Part shown: positions 5,006 through 5,984 of the stretch, in pieces | How positions within the stretch are numbered: the stretch's first letter is position 1 | Layout of the letters: every line of letters starts with the position of its first letter | Assembly (NCBI GenBank): GCA_025355255.1 | Contig: JANYAA010000477.1 | Span: 1 to 5,984 of the forward strand | DNA from: Chloroflexota bacterium | GTDB taxonomy: Bacteria; Chloroflexota; Limnocylindria; Limnocylindrales; CSP1-4 | Direction: 5' to 3' | Length of the DNA: 5,984 nt | Made by a program: the position numbers and the translations under genes | The notes under the pieces: generated by a model | Database searches by the model: none | Told to the model about the DNA's origin: nothing | What the model saw: only the letters and a program-made list of their open reading frames with translations

Positions 5006-5984
5006 TCAGCCCTCTGGGGCTGCGGTCTTGCGGGTGGTCCTGCGCTTTGGACCCTCGGCCGATGCTGCCTCGGCTGCTGCGGGCAGGGCTGCCGCGGGCG
5101 CCACCTCTACCGATGTGGCTGGCTTCCGCGGGGCACGAGCCTTCGGAGCGGGCTTCGCCCCTGGGACCGGCGCGGCTGCTGCGGGCAGGGCTGCGGCGGG
5201 TGCGACTTCCGCCGTTGCGGCTGGCTTCCGGGCGACGCGAGCCTTCGAGGCGGGCTTCGCCTCGGCGACCGGCGCGACGTTGGCTGCCGCGGGTGCGACC
5301 TCCGCTGCCTTGCGCGTCGTCGTCCGGCGTTGCGGCGCGTCAGCCGGGGCGGCCGGAGCTGCTGGGGCTGCTGCAGGCAGGACGTTCGGGGCGACCTTTG
5401 CAGCAGCGGGCTTGCGTCCGCCACGGGCCTTTGGCGCCTCGGCGCTCGGCCCGGCATCGGTCTTGGCAATCGTGGCCGACTTCACCGCGGGTGTGGGCGC
5501 CGCTGCGGGCTTGGAGCGCGCCAACTGCGCGAGCAGCTGCTGCTCAAGCTCCGGCGGAACCTCGCTCCACTCCTCGCCACCCGACCGCGGGGCGCGGTCA
5601 ACGCGCTCCGGACGGTCGAAGCGCGGCGAGCGGCCACCCTGAGGTGTGCCACCGCGGGGAGCGTCGCTCCGGTTGCCGCCGCCGCTGTTGCCGCCACGGG
5701 CAGGCTCGGCGTAGCGACTGGGCGTGGTTCCGCGGGCACCGCCATACCGCTCGCGGTCGATGGCTGCGGCGTAGGCGCTGCGATTGCCGCCACCGCGCGG
5801 GCCGCCACGGCCACCTTGGCCGCCGCGATTGCCCTGGCTCTGGCGCCGCTCGGCGAGCAGATACTCCGGGATCTCGGGCTCGTCGAGGTCTTCCTCGTCG
5901 TCAACGATCGGCGCCAGACCCGCCGCCGGGCGCGTTGGCGTCCCGATCTGGCGGTCCCAGACAGAGCCGAACGGGGTGGAAGAC
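5006..5984 (-). CDS. C-terminal part of a large protein with acidic patch, RGG-like segment and Ala/Pro/Lys-rich tail (partial)
   Basis: The frame is open from the right edge to TGA at 5006-5008, giving 325 visible residues; the start is outside. In order: a folded-looking piece (TPFGSVWDRQIG), an acidic stretch (VDDEEDLDEPEIPEYLLAE), an Arg/Gly/Asn-rich segment with RGG-type boxes (for example RGGQGGRGGPRGGG and a second RGG-N-rich stretch), a short amphipathic helix (EEWSEVPPELEQQLLAQLA), and about 170 residues of Ala/Pro/Lys/Arg with repeated RKPA...VAP...LPAAA units. Such tails are intrinsically disordered and usually bind nucleic acid or drive condensation. Known families with tails of this kind include DEAD-box RNA helicases and RNase E/G; genes next to holB in many bacteria also include PSP1/RicT (YaaT) proteins, so that is an alternative. 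The catalytic domain is not visible, so I assign no function. A TTG at 5522-5524 is an internal codon, not the start. Confidence 0.75.
   Translation of the reverse strand, partial: SSTPFGSVWDRQIGTPTRPAAGLAPIVDDEEDLDEPEIPEYLLAERRQSQGNRGGQGGRGGPRGGGNRSAYAAAIDRERYGGARGTTPSRYAEPARGGNSGGGNRSDAPRGGTPQGGRSPRFDRPERVDRAPRSGGEEWSEVPPELEQQLLAQLARSKPAAAPTPAVKSATIAKTDAGPSAEAPKARGGRKPAAAKVAPNVLPAAAPAAPAAPADAPQRRTTTRKAAEVAPAAANVAPVAEAKPASKARVARKPAATAEVAPAAALPAAAAPVPGAKPAPKARAPRKPATSVEVAPAAALPAAAEAASAEGPKRRTTRKTAAPEG
5072..5275. repeat. Two tandem copies of a 102-bp coding repeat
   Basis: Copy A is 5072-5173 and copy B is 5174-5275, head to tail. By hand about 85 of 102 positions match; both begin ggctgctgcgggcagggctg. 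The unit is exactly 34 codons, so it keeps frame, and encodes the RKPA...EVAPAAALPAAA module of the C-terminal tail. A more diverged unit begins near 5366 (ggctgctgcaggcagg) and encodes RKPAAAKVAP...LPAAA. The pattern fits duplication by slippage or unequal crossing-over in a disordered tail. Confidence 0.75.

Noticed and set aside
5072..5275. CRISPR-like array
   Set aside because: The repeats are head-to-tail with no unique spacers, are diverged, and keep the reading frame of a low-complexity protein.
3732..5642. 636-aa open frame on the plus strand
   Set aside because: It is Ser/Ala/Arg-rich with no domain and lies antisense to holB and the repeat tail, which have clear family motifs or coupled spacing. 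It is a GC-rich shadow.
5482..5904. 140-aa minus-strand open frame in the RGG region
   Set aside because: It is a frame-shifted reading of the Arg/Gly segment. The frame continuous with the 5006 stop stays open to the window edge and gives acidic and RGG blocks.

Overview
This is a strongly GC-rich window in which every gene I can support lies on the minus strand, so it should be read from high to low coordinates. The plus-strand ORFs are long but are antisense shadows produced by GC-rich codon usage. The composition, the double-hotdog acyl-ACP thioesterase, and holB sitting next to acyP would suit a GC-rich Chloroflexota (Limnocylindria-like) or an actinobacterium. That placement is an impression, because no taxonomic marker is present.

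Layout in transcription order: (1) 5984-5006, the C-terminal part of a large protein with an acidic patch, an Arg/Gly-rich (RGG-like) segment and an Ala/Pro/Lys-rich tail carrying a 102-bp tandem repeat; its N-terminus is outside the window. (2) holB, DNA polymerase III delta' subunit, 42 nt downstream. (3) acyP, acylphosphatase, overlapping holB by 4 nt (GTGA). (4) A class I SAM-dependent methyltransferase joined by TGATG, whose last 83 residues look like a separate small protein with its own ribosome binding site. (5) After about 60 nt, a 99-aa helical protein of unknown function. (6) A 228-aa protein with a PD-(D/E)XK nuclease-like signature, joined by TGATG. (7) An acyl-ACP thioesterase joined by GTGA. 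(8) Directly after the thioesterase stop, and in the same frame, the C-terminal half of a metal-dependent amidohydrolase with no start codon, running off the left edge.

The two runs of overlapping starts and stops (holB-acyP-methyltransferase and 99 aa-nuclease-thioesterase) imply co-transcription and translational coupling. The window mixes housekeeping functions (replication clamp loading, acyl-phosphate hydrolysis, acyl-chain release) with unassigned proteins and does not read as one obvious pathway. No RNA gene, CRISPR array, insertion sequence or convincing terminator was found.

The most notable points are the abrupt headless amidohydrolase after the thioesterase stop (deletion or assembly mis-join), the apparent in-frame fusion of the methyltransferase with an 83-aa protein that keeps its own ribosome binding site, the coupled 99-aa and nuclease-like pair, and the low-complexity RGG plus repeat tail upstream of holB.
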